Source: Sphingobium estronivorans (GTDB taxonomy: Bacteria > Pseudomonadota > Alphaproteobacteria > Sphingomonadales > Sphingomonadaceae). From it: DNA of 64,000 nucleotides. Below, piece by piece: positions 7,443-16,436 of this stretch. The notes below the pieces were generated by a model. The model did no database searches. It worked only from the letters and a program-made list of their open reading frames with translations, and was not told the origin of the DNA. Every line of letters starts with the position of its first letter. Within the stretch, counting starts at the first letter, position 1. The stretch covers positions 103,156 through 167,155 of the forward strand of contig NZ_LFCT01000011.1 in the NCBI RefSeq assembly GCF_008692605.1, given 5' to 3'. The position numbers and the translations under genes are program-made.

Positions 7443-8335
7443 CAGAAGGCGAGCCTCATCACCCGCCGCATGACCAGCATCCCCAGCCCCTGCAGCACCA
7501 CCGCCACGACGGCCAGCCTGTGCCCGCGCGGATCGTGCACGAAGAAATCGACATAAGCGGGGTTCATCGCCACCAGCGCCGCCATGGCCACCAGCGGCAT
7601 GACGATCAGCACCCGCCCGCTGATCTTCGCTTCGGAAATGGCCGCCTTCAACTCGCGCTTGATGCGGATGCGCTCGCGCAGGATGCTGGACAGGTTCAGC
7701 AGCACCGCCGAAATCGACCCGCCATAGCGCATATTGGTGCGGATCGCGGCGGCGAGCATCGATATTTCGGGAACGCGCAGCCGTTCCGCCAGCATCTGCA
7801 TCGCGTCCGCCACCGGCGCGCCGAGTTCCAGCCGGCGCGCGACCGGCGCGATATAGTCGCGCACAATCGCGGGTGCGTCACTCAGCGCGCGCTCCAGCGC
7901 CTGCGCCAGCGAATTGCCGACCGCCTGCAACTGCCGCACGGCGTCGATATAATAGGGCAGCGCTTCGATCAGCGCCTCGACCCGCCGCTGCGCCCGCCGC
8001 CGCACCCAGCCCAGCAGCGCCAGCGGCATAGCGGCGATCACGATCACGGCCGCCACCGGCCCTGCCGCCAGCAAGGCAAACAGCGCCGACAAGGCCAGCA
8101 CGCTACCGATCATCCCCAGCGCCCGCGCCGTCACTTCGACCTGCGCCTGCACCAGCAAGGGCGCGACCCTGTCCGGCACCGACAACACCACCCGACGATG
8201 CACCACCGCCGCCGGACCCAGACCCAGCCGTCGGTCGATCTCCGCCCGCTGCCGTCCCCGCTCCGCCAGCAGCACCCGGCCGATCCCGCTCAGGATCATT
8301 GCCGCCAGCAGCAGAAAGGCGACGCCGCTCAGCAT
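7442..8335 (-). CDS. tadB: TadB-like inner-membrane platform protein
   Basis: A 297-residue type II secretion F family protein. It has an N-terminal membrane helix, paired helices near residues 75-110, and a cytoplasmic domain with EALPYYIDAVRQLQAVGNSL. This is followed by MRYGGSISAVLLNLSSILRE and two C-terminal membrane helices. It is intact, which contrasts with the damaged tadC next to it. It acts with the CpaF ATPase in Flp pilus extrusion. It overlaps cpaF upstream by seven bases and tadC downstream by three, so translation is coupled. Confidence 0.88.
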   Translation of the reverse strand: MLSGVAFLLLAAMILSGIGRVLLAERGRQRAEIDRRLGLGPAAVVHRRVVLSVPDRVAPLLVQAQVEVTARALGMIGSVLALSALFALLAAGPVAAVIVIAAMPLALLGWVRRRAQRRVEALIEALPYYIDAVRQLQAVGNSLAQALERALSDAPAIVRDYIAPVARRLELGAPVADAMQMLAERLRVPEISMLAAAIRTNMRYGGSISAVLLNLSSILRERIRIKRELKAAISEAKISGRVLIVMPLVAMAALVAMNPAYVDFFVHDPRGHRLAVVAVVLQGLGMLVMRRVMRLAF

Positions 8336-9657
8336 GGCCCCCCGCTCCGATAATCCCGCAGCCGCGCCGCAAAAAAGGGCCGCAAGGACAGGGTGCGAAA
8401 CGCGCCTGATCCCGATAGGGCAGGCTGCTCCTGAAAGGCGAACAGGTCATTGAGCGAATAGGCATCGCCCTCCAGCCCCGTCACCTCGCTGACCGACATC
8501 ACCCGCCGACTGCCATTGGCGAGCCGCTGCAACTGCACCACCACATGCACGCTGTTGGCGATGAAACGCCGGATCGCGCGAATGTCGCTCTGCACCCCGG
8601 CAAAGCCCAGCAGCATCTCCAGCCGGGCAAAGGCGTCCCGCGGCGAATTACCGTGCAAGGTCGCCATCGACCCGTCATGCCCGGTCGACATGGCCTGCAA
8701 CATCTCGACGGCCTCGACGCCGCGCACTTCGCCCAAAATGATCCGGTCCGGCCGCATCCGCAGCGCATTGCGCACCAGTTCGCGGCTGCTCACCTCCCGG
8801 CTGCCGTCTACGGTCGGCGGCCGCGTCTCCAGCCGCACCACATGGCTCTGCCGCAATTGCAGTTCCGCCGCATCCTCGATGGTAATCAGCCGCTCCCGGT
8901 CCCCGATGAAGGTCGAGAGCATGTTGAGCAAAGTCGTCTTGCCCGCCCCGGTCCCGCCGCAAATCAGGATATTCAGCCGCGACCGCACCGCCGCACAAAG
9001 ATAAGCCGCCATGTCCGCGCTCATCATCTGGGCGGAGACACAGTCCTCGATGGTCATGCTCTGCAACCGGAACTTGCGGATGGAGAGCGTCGGCCCGTCC
9101 AAAGCCACCGGCGGAATAACGATATTCACCCGCGACCCGTCCGGCAGCCGCGCATCGACATAGGGACTGGCCTCGTCCACCCGCCGCCCGATCGGCCCGA
9201 CGATCCGCTGGATGATATTCATCAGATGCGCGTCATCGCGAAACCGCGTCTCGACCTTCTCCAGCAAGCCGCCGCGCTCGGCATAGATATGCCCCGGCCC
9301 GTTGACGATGATGTCGTCCACCCCGGCGTCGCGCAGCAAAGGCGCCAGCGGCCCCATGCCCGCGACTTCATCCTCGACATCCTCGATCAGCAACAGCCGT
9401 TCCGCGCTGTTCAGCGCCAATTGCCCCCGTCGGCTGCGGCTGGCGATAACCTGCTCAATCTCCTCGCGCAGCGCCCGCGGCCCCAGCGTTTCCGCCGTCT
9501 CCCCTCGCGCTTCCAACTGCTCGATCAACTGCGCGCAAGTCTGTGCCTTGGCCAACTGATAGCTGTCGCTCATCCGCTGCGCGGCGGGCTGGGCGAGCGG
9601 CGCGATCCGCACCTCCCGCGCGGGCACGAAGCCCTCTTCCCCGGTCAGCACACTCAC
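8329..9657 (-). CDS. cpaF: CpaF/TadA pilus-assembly ATPase
   Basis: A 442-residue secretion ATPase of the VirB11/PulE superfamily. Walker A is GGTGAGKTT at about residues 234-242. The Asp/His boxes and Walker B-like segment follow (MRPDRIILGEVRGVEAVEML, then MSTGHDGSMATLHGNSPRDA). It powers Flp pilin polymerisation at the inner-membrane TadB/TadC platform. The start is GTG at 9657, overlapping the cpaE stop as GTGA, which supports coupling. All nucleotide-binding motifs appear intact. Confidence 0.95.
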   Translation of the reverse strand: MSVLTGEEGFVPAREVRIAPLAQPAAQRMSDSYQLAKAQTCAQLIEQLEARGETAETLGPRALREEIEQVIASRSRRGQLALNSAERLLLIEDVEDEVAGMGPLAPLLRDAGVDDIIVNGPGHIYAERGGLLEKVETRFRDDAHLMNIIQRIVGPIGRRVDEASPYVDARLPDGSRVNIVIPPVALDGPTLSIRKFRLQSMTIEDCVSAQMMSADMAAYLCAAVRSRLNILICGGTGAGKTTLLNMLSTFIGDRERLITIEDAAELQLRQSHVVRLETRPPTVDGSREVSSRELVRNALRMRPDRIILGEVRGVEAVEMLQAMSTGHDGSMATLHGNSPRDAFARLEMLLGFAGVQSDIRAIRRFIANSVHVVVQLQRLANGSRRVMSVSEVTGLEGDAYSLNDLFAFQEQPALSGSGAFRTLSLRPFFAARLRDYRSGGPC

Positions 9658-10865
9658 GACGCTTTCTCCGCACGTTCCTGTTTGCCGCGATTTCCGAGCC
9701 GCCAGATGTTCGCATCAGGCTCGAAATCGCTGACCAGTTTGCGCATCCTGCGCCGCAACCGATCCATCCCGCCGCCGGTCGCCGCGACCCCGCAGGCCCG
9801 CCTGATCGCCGCCATATAGGCCCCGCCATCCGCTTCCATCGCCAGCGGCCGCCCGGCGTTCAGCGCATTGCGCATCCGTCCGCGATCCACCGGCAAGGGC
9901 AGCACCGACCCGACCCCCAGAGCCTCCGCCATCCGCCGCCCGTCCAGCAGCACGCCGGGCAGATGGTCCCACACCAGCAACCGCATCGCTTCCACCCGGT
10001 CGCGCTCCGCCCCGATCCGGTCGAGCAGCCTCCGGCACGCCTCGATCTCCCGGATCGACTGGCCGCAAAGCAGTTCCACCCGATCCGCCTCCGCGACCAC
10101 CTCGCGCAGCAGCCCGCCATGGCGCAGGCTTCCGACATTCAGCACCACATCGCTGCAACAGCCCCGCAGCAGCCGGATCAGCGCCGCCAGGTCGCCGGGC
10201 AACAGCCCCGCAGGCTCCGCCCCGGTTCCCCCGTCGAAGGTCAGCAGCATCAACCCGCTCGGCCCATGCCGCGCCACCGTGCTGGCGAGCAGGCTGGCGT
10301 CCAGCCGCTCCCTGTCGCCAATCGCCGAAGCCAGCCCATAATCGACACTGATGTCCAGATAAGTCGCCGCCGCACTGGTCGGCAAAGTACAGTCGATCAG
10401 CAAAGTCGATCCGCCCGCGCCTGTCATCGCCAGATCGGTCGCGACCATCGCGCAGGCATCCCGATCCGCGCCCAGCACCAGCGTCAGCCGCCCCCGGCTT
10501 GCCCGATCCACGACGGCTTCGTTCAGCAGCCGCGCCAGAATGACGGCAATCTCCGCCCCTTCGCCGCCACGCGGAATGACATCATTTGCCCCGGCGCGAA
10601 TGGCGCGCAGCAAGGGTTCCGCCTGCATGTCCTCGGTCGCCAGCACCACGGGCCGCCCGCTCGCACTCTCCACCACTGTCGCGATGGCGGCGGACAAGGC
10701 CCGCTCCGGCGGAATCGCTGCCCGGTCGATCACGATCAGGCACGGCCCGGCCAAAGCCTCCCGCTCAATCGACTGCACCAGTTCGATCGTCGCGCGCCCG
10801 GCCATCGCTTCATCGATCCGCTGCGCCAGCATCCGGTCGACGGAAAGCAGGAAGATCGTCGCCAT
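9654..10865 (-). CDS. cpaE: CpaE/TadZ-like localisation protein
   Basis: This 403-residue protein has a divergent receiver-like N-terminal domain (residues ~1-125) followed by a MinD/ParA-like fold (~130-370). CpaE/TadZ proteins position the Tad machine at the cell pole. The canonical deviant Walker A of the family (KGGxGxST) is not visible. The equivalent position reads VLGADRDACAMVATDLA, so ATP binding may be lost. The fold is still suggested by GGSTLLIDCTLPTSAAATYL and LDISVDYGLASA. It is preceded by cpaC and followed, with a GTGA overlap, by cpaF. Confidence 0.8.
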   Translation of the reverse strand: MATIFLLSVDRMLAQRIDEAMAGRATIELVQSIEREALAGPCLIVIDRAAIPPERALSAAIATVVESASGRPVVLATEDMQAEPLLRAIRAGANDVIPRGGEGAEIAVILARLLNEAVVDRASRGRLTLVLGADRDACAMVATDLAMTGAGGSTLLIDCTLPTSAAATYLDISVDYGLASAIGDRERLDASLLASTVARHGPSGLMLLTFDGGTGAEPAGLLPGDLAALIRLLRGCCSDVVLNVGSLRHGGLLREVVAEADRVELLCGQSIREIEACRRLLDRIGAERDRVEAMRLLVWDHLPGVLLDGRRMAEALGVGSVLPLPVDRGRMRNALNAGRPLAMEADGGAYMAAIRRACGVAATGGGMDRLRRRMRKLVSDFEPDANIWRLGNRGKQERAEKAS

Positions 10866-10868
10866 CGC

Positions 10869-12029
10869 TTACCGCCTCACCATGCCAAAGGGCACGCTGG
10901 TCTGGTCCAGCCCGTCCGTGCCCAGAATCATGTCGCCAATGCCCGGATCGATCCCTGCCGTCGCCGCGCCCGGCAGCGGCGGTATCTCCTCCGCCTTCAC
11001 CGGACCCACCAGCCGTGGCGTGGCGACGATAATCAGTTCCTGCTTTTCCTTCTGGTTCTGCTGCCGCTTGAAGAAGGCGCCCAGCACCGGAATATCACCC
11101 AGAAAGTGCGCCTTTTCCTTCGTCACCGTCTGGCTGGAATAGCTGAGGCCCGCGATCACGAAGCTTTGTCCGCTGCCCAGTTCGACGGTCGTTTCCGCCG
11201 ACCGCCGCCGCAGCCCCGGCACGACATAGCCCTGCAACTGTACGCCATTATTATAATCGAGTTCGCTGACCTCCGGCGCGATCTTCAGGACGATATGATC
11301 CTTCGACAACACATAGGGCGTGACCGACAACCGCACGCCGAACTCCTTATACTGGATCGACAGCGTATTGCCCGATCCTGAAATCTGCGGCACCGGCACG
11401 GGAAACTCGCCCCCTGCCAGAAAACTCGCCTGCTCCCCGGAGCGTACCAGCAGCGTCGGCTGCGCCAGCAATTGCGACAGCCCATTGGACGACAGCGCGC
11501 TCAACACCGCCCCGATGCCGCGATTGGGCGCGGACAGGAACAGGTTGAAAGCGTTCTGGATCGGCGCGCTGGCCTCCAGCGCAAGGCCGCCGGGGTTGAA
11601 GGCCGCGCTGCCCAGGCTGCTCGGCGAAACAATGGCGCCCTGAATATCCCCGCTCAGTTTCGAGAAGTTGAACCCCAAAGCTTTCAGCGTCGTCGTGGAC
11701 ACCGCGGCGAACTGCACGTCCACCGCCACGACCTGCTCGCCGGCCCGGACGACCGGCGCGCTGTCGGCCTCCACGCGGACAGGCTCCTGCGCGATCAGCC
11801 CGCCGTCGCCGCCATAGACGCTGACGGTCGCCTCCCCCGCGCCAATGGCCGTCACTCGCAACGACCGGGCCGTTGGCGCGGCGACGGACAACACGCCCTC
11901 CCGGTCCACCTCGACCCGCCCGATGGCGCGGGGGTAGGACAGGGTGCGCTGCTCCCTCATGTGGAGCGCCGTCTGCGCCGCCGCCGACATGGGCAGACCC
12001 AGTGCGATCAGGGTCAATAAAGTCTTCAC
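10869..12029 (-). CDS. cpaC: CpaC/RcpA secretin
   Basis: This 386-residue protein begins with a Sec signal peptide (KTLLTLIALGLPMSAAAQ), then a BON/secretin N-domain. The C-terminal secretin domain is seen in LVRSGEQASFLAGGEFPVPV and VELGSGQSFVIAGL. It forms the outer-membrane pore for the Flp pilus. Length is on the short side for the family (often 450-500), mainly at the C-terminus. The start is GTG at 12029, overlapping the cpaB stop. Three bases separate it from cpaE. Confidence 0.92.
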   Translation of the reverse strand: MKTLLTLIALGLPMSAAAQTALHMREQRTLSYPRAIGRVEVDREGVLSVAAPTARSLRVTAIGAGEATVSVYGGDGGLIAQEPVRVEADSAPVVRAGEQVVAVDVQFAAVSTTTLKALGFNFSKLSGDIQGAIVSPSSLGSAAFNPGGLALEASAPIQNAFNLFLSAPNRGIGAVLSALSSNGLSQLLAQPTLLVRSGEQASFLAGGEFPVPVPQISGSGNTLSIQYKEFGVRLSVTPYVLSKDHIVLKIAPEVSELDYNNGVQLQGYVVPGLRRRSAETTVELGSGQSFVIAGLSYSSQTVTKEKAHFLGDIPVLGAFFKRQQNQKEKQELIIVATPRLVGPVKAEEIPPLPGAATAGIDPGIGDMILGTDGLDQTSVPFGMVRR

Positions 12030-12943
12030 CGGCCGGCACTCCCCGAATAGATGGTTTCGCGCCGGTCGCCGACGACCAGTTCGATGGCATGAGGGGCGGG
12101 CCGGGGTGCGGCACGCGGCGCAGGCACTGATGCGGGAACCGCCGCCATGCGCGGCGCTACAGGCGGCGGCACCGGATCAGGCGCGGACGAAGCCGCCATC
12201 GCCACCGCCACCTGCGCATTGTCCGCCGGATTGCGCAGCGACAGCGTCAGCGCGCCAATGCTCTTCGCGAGCGACAGCGTCGACACCTGCTCCGGCGTCA
12301 GGGCCAGCGTCACCGTGCGCGCCGGCTGGGGAGGGGAGGACAGCGACCCATCCGCTCCCGAACCCTGCGGCGTCCCCAGCACGACCTCGCCCACCGCCAG
12401 CACCTGCACCATCTGCAACAGCGCCTGCGCGCGGCTCCGCCCGGAGCCGCGCGCGCCACTGATCGCATCGGCGCCGGGATAGACGACCTGCACGTCCACC
12501 CGGTCCCCCGGCCGCACCAGCCCGGCGACGGCGATCTCCGCCGTGGTATCGATGCTGATCGCCCGCATCCCCATCGGCACGCGAATGGCGAGCTTGCTCT
12601 CCATCCCTACCGCATCGCGGGCGATCAAAGCCCAGGCGGCTATGTCCCGCGTCGCCACCTTGCCCACCACTTCGGCGGCGGTCGCGGCGCGTGGATAACG
12701 CGCCGGATCGCCCGCGGCGTTACGGATCATCGCGGCGGTAATGGTTTCCCCGGTGCGGATCGGGCGCGCCGCCTGCACCAGCAGCACGGTGGACACAGGC
12801 GTCTTGGCGGGCAGGGCGGGCGTAGCCGCATGGCGCGCCATCGCGGCCCCGCTGCGCAATTCCCGAATGCCCAGGACCAGAAAGGCACAAGCCGCCGCCA
12901 GCCCCAAGGCGATGGTCAGCTTCGCTTTCAAACCCAGCCGCAT
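12026..12943 (-). CDS. cpaB: CpaB/RcpC pilus assembly protein
   Basis: A 305-residue protein with an N-terminal membrane anchor (AKLTIALGLAAACAFLVLGI). An SAF/flagellar P-ring-chaperone-like domain lies at about residues 55-140 (VLLVQAARPIRTGETITAAM and VGMESKLAIRVPMGMRAISI). CpaB is a periplasmic partner of the CpaC secretin. It is the first gene of the operon. ATG at 12943 has GGGGGAG upstream. A 291-base leader with a long inverted repeat precedes it. Confidence 0.9.
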   Translation of the reverse strand: MRLGLKAKLTIALGLAAACAFLVLGIRELRSGAAMARHAATPALPAKTPVSTVLLVQAARPIRTGETITAAMIRNAAGDPARYPRAATAAEVVGKVATRDIAAWALIARDAVGMESKLAIRVPMGMRAISIDTTAEIAVAGLVRPGDRVDVQVVYPGADAISGARGSGRSRAQALLQMVQVLAVGEVVLGTPQGSGADGSLSSPPQPARTVTLALTPEQVSTLSLAKSIGALTLSLRNPADNAQVAVAMAASSAPDPVPPPVAPRMAAVPASVPAPRAAPRPAPHAIELVVGDRRETIYSGSAGR

Positions 12944-13234
12944 GGATACTCCCCCAGAAAACAGGGGATTTCATAGCCTTGCAGCGATTGTCAGGGCATG
13001 AAAGAAGGAACCGTTACGGCGCAATGTCGCGCAAGCCGGTTCCAGCGCGGAAAGTCCGGTTTTGCGTAATTGCGCCTCCGCTTTTGCGCGCGCCGATTAC
13101 GCAAAACCGAATGCGATTGGTTCAAAATGGTTGCAATTGTCCAGCGGCGCCCGGCTCATACCATCGTGCTGGGTCTTCGACCGATCACAAGTGGGTTTCG
13201 CTCAAGCGCCGCGCGGGCTTGACCAACCTTGGTA
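12944..13234. other. Intergenic region upstream of the tad operon
   Basis: It lies between cpaB (start at 12943) and the stop of hpd, both on the minus strand. No convincing gene was found; short open frames here have no ribosome sites. It contains the 14-bp inverted repeat described separately and is the expected site of the tad operon promoter. Confidence 0.6.
13057..13109. promoter_or_regulatory. Perfect 14-bp inverted repeat (CGGTTTTGCGTAAT / ATTACGCAAAACCG) upstream of cpaB
   Basis: Arms at 13057-13070 and 13096-13109 are exact reverse complements, separated by 25 bases that contain a further TTTTGCG. The core TTTGCGT/ACGCAAA is the same half-site as at 1038, 2342 and 3441. The location about 115-165 bases upstream of the cpaB start makes it a likely control site for the pilus operon. 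Confidence 0.65.
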
Positions 13235-14272
13235 TCAGGCATCCACCGTAATCACCCCGCGCCGGATCTGATCCAGCTCGATACTTTCGAACAGCGCCTG
13301 GAAATTCCCATTCCCGAAACCTTCATTGCCCTTGCGCTGAATGATCTCGAAAAAGATCGGCCCGAACATATTTTCGGTAAAGATCTGGAGCAAAATGCCT
13401 TCCTCGCCGACATTGCCGTCGATCAGGATGCGGTTCTTCTTCAACCGCTCCAGATCCTCGCCATGGCCGGGCACGCGCTTGTCGACCAGCTCATAATAGG
13501 TCTCGATCGTGTCCTGCAACTTCACGCCGCGCGCCCGCAGCCTTTCCACCGTCTCATAGATATTGGCGGTGGTCAGCGCGAGATGCTGAATGCCCTCGCC
13601 ATGATATTGCCGGATGAACTCCTCGATCTGGCTCTTGTCGTCCTGACTTTCGTTGAGGGGAATACGAATGGCCTTGTCCGGCGCGATCATCGCTTGGCTG
13701 AAGAGGCCCGTCGCCTGTCCCTTGATATCGAAATATTTCTGCTCCTCGAAACCGAAGAGCGTGCGGTAGAACTGGCTCCACACCCGCATCTGTCCGCGCC
13801 GGACATTGTGGGTCAAATGGTCGAGCAGATCGAGCCCGACATTATTCTTGGCCTCCGCCTCCTGCCAGCCGGGAAACGCCGCCCAATCGGCGTAGAGATC
13901 TTCCCCATCCCTGATGAAATAGAGATAGGAACCGCCTATCCCCTGAATGACGGTATCGTCCTCATCCGTCGGCTTGGCGCCATGCTCCAGCGCCCAGGCC
14001 ATCGCCGCCTCGGGATCGGCCACGCGAAAGGCCATGGCGCTGGCGGAAGGACCATGCTCGCCGCGAAAGGCCGCGACCCGCCCCGCATCGTCGCGGTTCA
14101 GCATCAGGTTGATGCGGCCCTGCTTGTAACGGGTGATATTCTTGGTGGGATGCCGATGACTGGCAACGAACCCCAATTGTTCGAAATGGCGTCCCATGGC
14201 TTCGGGATCGGGCGAGGTGAACTCAACGAACTCGAAACCGTTAAGCCCCAGCGGATTATTGTTATCGACCAT
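13235..14272 (-). CDS. hpd: 4-hydroxyphenylpyruvate dioxygenase
   Basis: This 345-residue enzyme converts 4-hydroxyphenylpyruvate to homogentisate in tyrosine catabolism. Two vicinal-oxygen-chelate domains are visible. The Fe(II) ligands are His152 (LDLLDHLTHNV), His230 (GIQHLAL) and Glu309 (FFEIIQRKG), all present. The C-terminal GFGNGNFQALFESIE motif is also intact. It follows the aromatic aminotransferase gene by 16 bases, which supplies its substrate. The homogentisate dioxygenase, isomerase and hydrolase are not in the window. Confidence 0.96.
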   Translation of the reverse strand: MVDNNNPLGLNGFEFVEFTSPDPEAMGRHFEQLGFVASHRHPTKNITRYKQGRINLMLNRDDAGRVAAFRGEHGPSASAMAFRVADPEAAMAWALEHGAKPTDEDDTVIQGIGGSYLYFIRDGEDLYADWAAFPGWQEAEAKNNVGLDLLDHLTHNVRRGQMRVWSQFYRTLFGFEEQKYFDIKGQATGLFSQAMIAPDKAIRIPLNESQDDKSQIEEFIRQYHGEGIQHLALTTANIYETVERLRARGVKLQDTIETYYELVDKRVPGHGEDLERLKKNRILIDGNVGEEGILLQIFTENMFGPIFFEIIQRKGNEGFGNGNFQALFESIELDQIRRGVITVDA

Positions 14273-14288
14273 AAGGCGATCCTCTCGA

Positions 14289-15473
14289 TTACGATAAATA
14301 GGGCGCGACGCCCACGATAAAGGCGGGAATATTCTCCAGCGTCAGGCCCGCAATATTGATCCGGCCATTGCCGGCCATGTAAATGCCATGCTCCCGGCGC
14401 AGCGCCTCCACCGCATCCGGTCCCAGCGGCAACAGCGCGAACATGCCCCGCTGCCCGGCGATCGTTTCCAGCCGGGGATGGCTCGCTGCCAATGCCGCGC
14501 GCAGCCCGTTGATCCGCGCCCGCATCGCGTCCAACTCCGCCGCCCAATCGGCGCGCAACGCGGGATCCTCCAGCACCAGCCGCACCACCGCCGCGCCATG
14601 ATCGGGCGGCATCGACCAGATCGATCGCGCCAGCGCCAGCAGATTGCCGCGCACCGGTTCGGTCGAAGCCGACTGCACCCACAGCGCGCCCACGCGCTCC
14701 CGATACAGGCCGAAATTCTTGTCGCAGCTATAGGCGATCACCGCCTCGGGCAGCGCCTTGAGCAAGGCGCGCATTGCCGCCGCATCCGCCTCCAGCCCAT
14801 CGCCCAGCCCCTGATAGGCTAGGTCGATGAACGGCAGCAAACCCCGGCTCTCGCAAAGCCGCGCGATGTCCCACCATTGCGCGCCGGTAAAGCCAGCACC
14901 GGTCGGATTGTGGCAGCATCCATGCAGCAACAGCACGTCGCCCGCCTGCGCTTCGCCCAGATCCTCGACCATCGCATCGAAATCGATCGCCGCGCTCGCT
15001 ACGTCGAAAAAACGATGCGTCTGGATCGCCAGGCCCGCATCCCGAAAGATCGGTGCATGATTGGGCCAGGTCGGCGTTCCGATCCAGACGGTGGCGCCCG
15101 GACGGCTCCGCGCGATCAACTCCGCGCCCAGCCGCAGCGCCCCGGTCCCGCCGGGCGTCTGCACGCCGGTCAGCCGGTCAGACCCCGTCCCGAAGGCGAC
15201 CTCCGCCAGCAATTCGGCAAAGCGGACATCGCCTTCCGCGCCCAGATAGGATTTCGTTGCTTGCGTCTCGACCAGCTGCGCCTCGGCCGCCTTGACCGCG
15301 CGCATCACCGGGGTCCTCCCCAGATCGTCGCGGAACATGCCGACGCCCAGATCCATCTTCCCCGGCCGATCATCCGCCCGATACAGCCCGATCAGCCCCA
15401 GCAGCGCGTCGGCCGGTTGCACGGCCAAGCCACCGAAAAAGGATCGGTCCGCCACCAGATCATGCGTCAGCAT
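14289..15473 (-). CDS. tyrB: Aromatic amino acid aminotransferase (TyrB-like, class I/II)
   Basis: A 394-residue fold-type I aminotransferase. The PLP Lys lies in SCDKNFGLYRERVG and the cofactor Asp/Tyr segment reads LLPFIDLAYQGLGDG. HGCCHNPTGAGF is the substrate-binding NPTG region. Sitting between phhA and hpd, it most likely converts tyrosine to 4-hydroxyphenylpyruvate. Start ATG at 15473 overlaps the phhA stop by seven bases, so the longer frame reaching back to 16235 is a shadow. Aspartate activity is possible for this family. Confidence 0.9.
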   Translation of the reverse strand: MLTHDLVADRSFFGGLAVQPADALLGLIGLYRADDRPGKMDLGVGMFRDDLGRTPVMRAVKAAEAQLVETQATKSYLGAEGDVRFAELLAEVAFGTGSDRLTGVQTPGGTGALRLGAELIARSRPGATVWIGTPTWPNHAPIFRDAGLAIQTHRFFDVASAAIDFDAMVEDLGEAQAGDVLLLHGCCHNPTGAGFTGAQWWDIARLCESRGLLPFIDLAYQGLGDGLEADAAAMRALLKALPEAVIAYSCDKNFGLYRERVGALWVQSASTEPVRGNLLALARSIWSMPPDHGAAVVRLVLEDPALRADWAAELDAMRARINGLRAALAASHPRLETIAGQRGMFALLPLGPDAVEALRREHGIYMAGNGRINIAGLTLENIPAFIVGVAPYLS

Positions 15474-16330
15474 GGCATCTTCGCCCGCGCATAATCCTGC
15501 GTCCCGCGATGATAGACGCGATCCTCCGCCAGCAGCGCATCTGGCGCCAGGTCGGTCGCTCCTTCCAATTCCCGATACATGGGGCCGAAATCCACGTTTG
15601 AAGTCTTCGCCAGGAGATCCTCGAAACTGTCGATGACGAAATAGCTCTGCTGATAGTCGTCGATGCGATATTCCGTCCGCATCAATCGCTTGAGATCGAA
15701 ACCGATCCGATGGGGCGATGCATCGTCCAGCGCGAACACCGACTCGCCATAGGAGGAGACGATGCCTGCCCCATAAAGCTGCAACGCACCCTCCCGCCGC
15801 ATCAACCCGAACTCCACCGTATACCAGTAAAGCCGCGCCAGATGATCGATCGCGCCCATATGGTCGGCGCGCAGACCGCCTTCGCCATAGGCCTGCATAT
15901 AATCGGCGAAGGCCGGATGGGTCAGCAACGGCACATGGCCAAAGACATCGTGAAAGACGTCCGGTTCCTGCAAATAATCGATCTGCTCCGGCTTGCGGAT
16001 AAAGCGCCCGGCAACGAAGCGTCGATTGGCGAGATGTTCGAAAAACACCCGATCCGGCACCAGTCCCGGGACCGCCACCACCTGCCAGCCGGTGCGCTTC
16101 ATCAGCCGTTCCGACAATTCGGCGAAATCGGGAATGCCGGGCTTGGTCATCCGCAATATGTCCAGCCCTTCCAGAAATTCCGGCACGACCCGCCCCGGCA
16201 GCATCGCCGCCTGCCGCTCGAACAGCCGGTCCCACATCGCATGTTCGTCCGCGCCATAGGCCGTCCAGTCCTGCGGAACCGTCCAGTCCGCCGCCGCGCC
16301 CTTGGGAAGTGCCTGTTCAGCCTGTGCCAT
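15467..16330 (-). CDS. phhA: Phenylalanine 4-monooxygenase
   Basis: A 287-residue pterin-dependent hydroxylase that makes tyrosine from phenylalanine. Iron ligands His127 and His132 are in HDVFGHVP, and Glu173 is in YWYTVEFGL. Length matches the bacterial family. It is the first gene of phhA-aminotransferase-hpd, which takes phenylalanine to homogentisate. No pterin-carbinolamine dehydratase gene is adjacent. The 106-base gap to hutU suggests its own promoter. Confidence 0.96.
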   Translation of the reverse strand: MAQAEQALPKGAAADWTVPQDWTAYGADEHAMWDRLFERQAAMLPGRVVPEFLEGLDILRMTKPGIPDFAELSERLMKRTGWQVVAVPGLVPDRVFFEHLANRRFVAGRFIRKPEQIDYLQEPDVFHDVFGHVPLLTHPAFADYMQAYGEGGLRADHMGAIDHLARLYWYTVEFGLMRREGALQLYGAGIVSSYGESVFALDDASPHRIGFDLKRLMRTEYRIDDYQQSYFVIDSFEDLLAKTSNVDFGPMYRELEGATDLAPDALLAEDRVYHRGTQDYARAKMPC

Positions 16331-16436
16331 GGAATGCCTTATCGCATGGGCAAGGGGAAATGGGGTTTCAATTTCGCGGCGATTCCGCCATTTCCCGAAA
16401 CAGAATCATCGCGCTGTCATGGAATATGAAACAATC

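Noticed and set aside
13229..14320. 363-codon plus-strand frame opposite hpd
   Set aside because: hpd has all iron ligands. The opposite frame is antisense open reading only.
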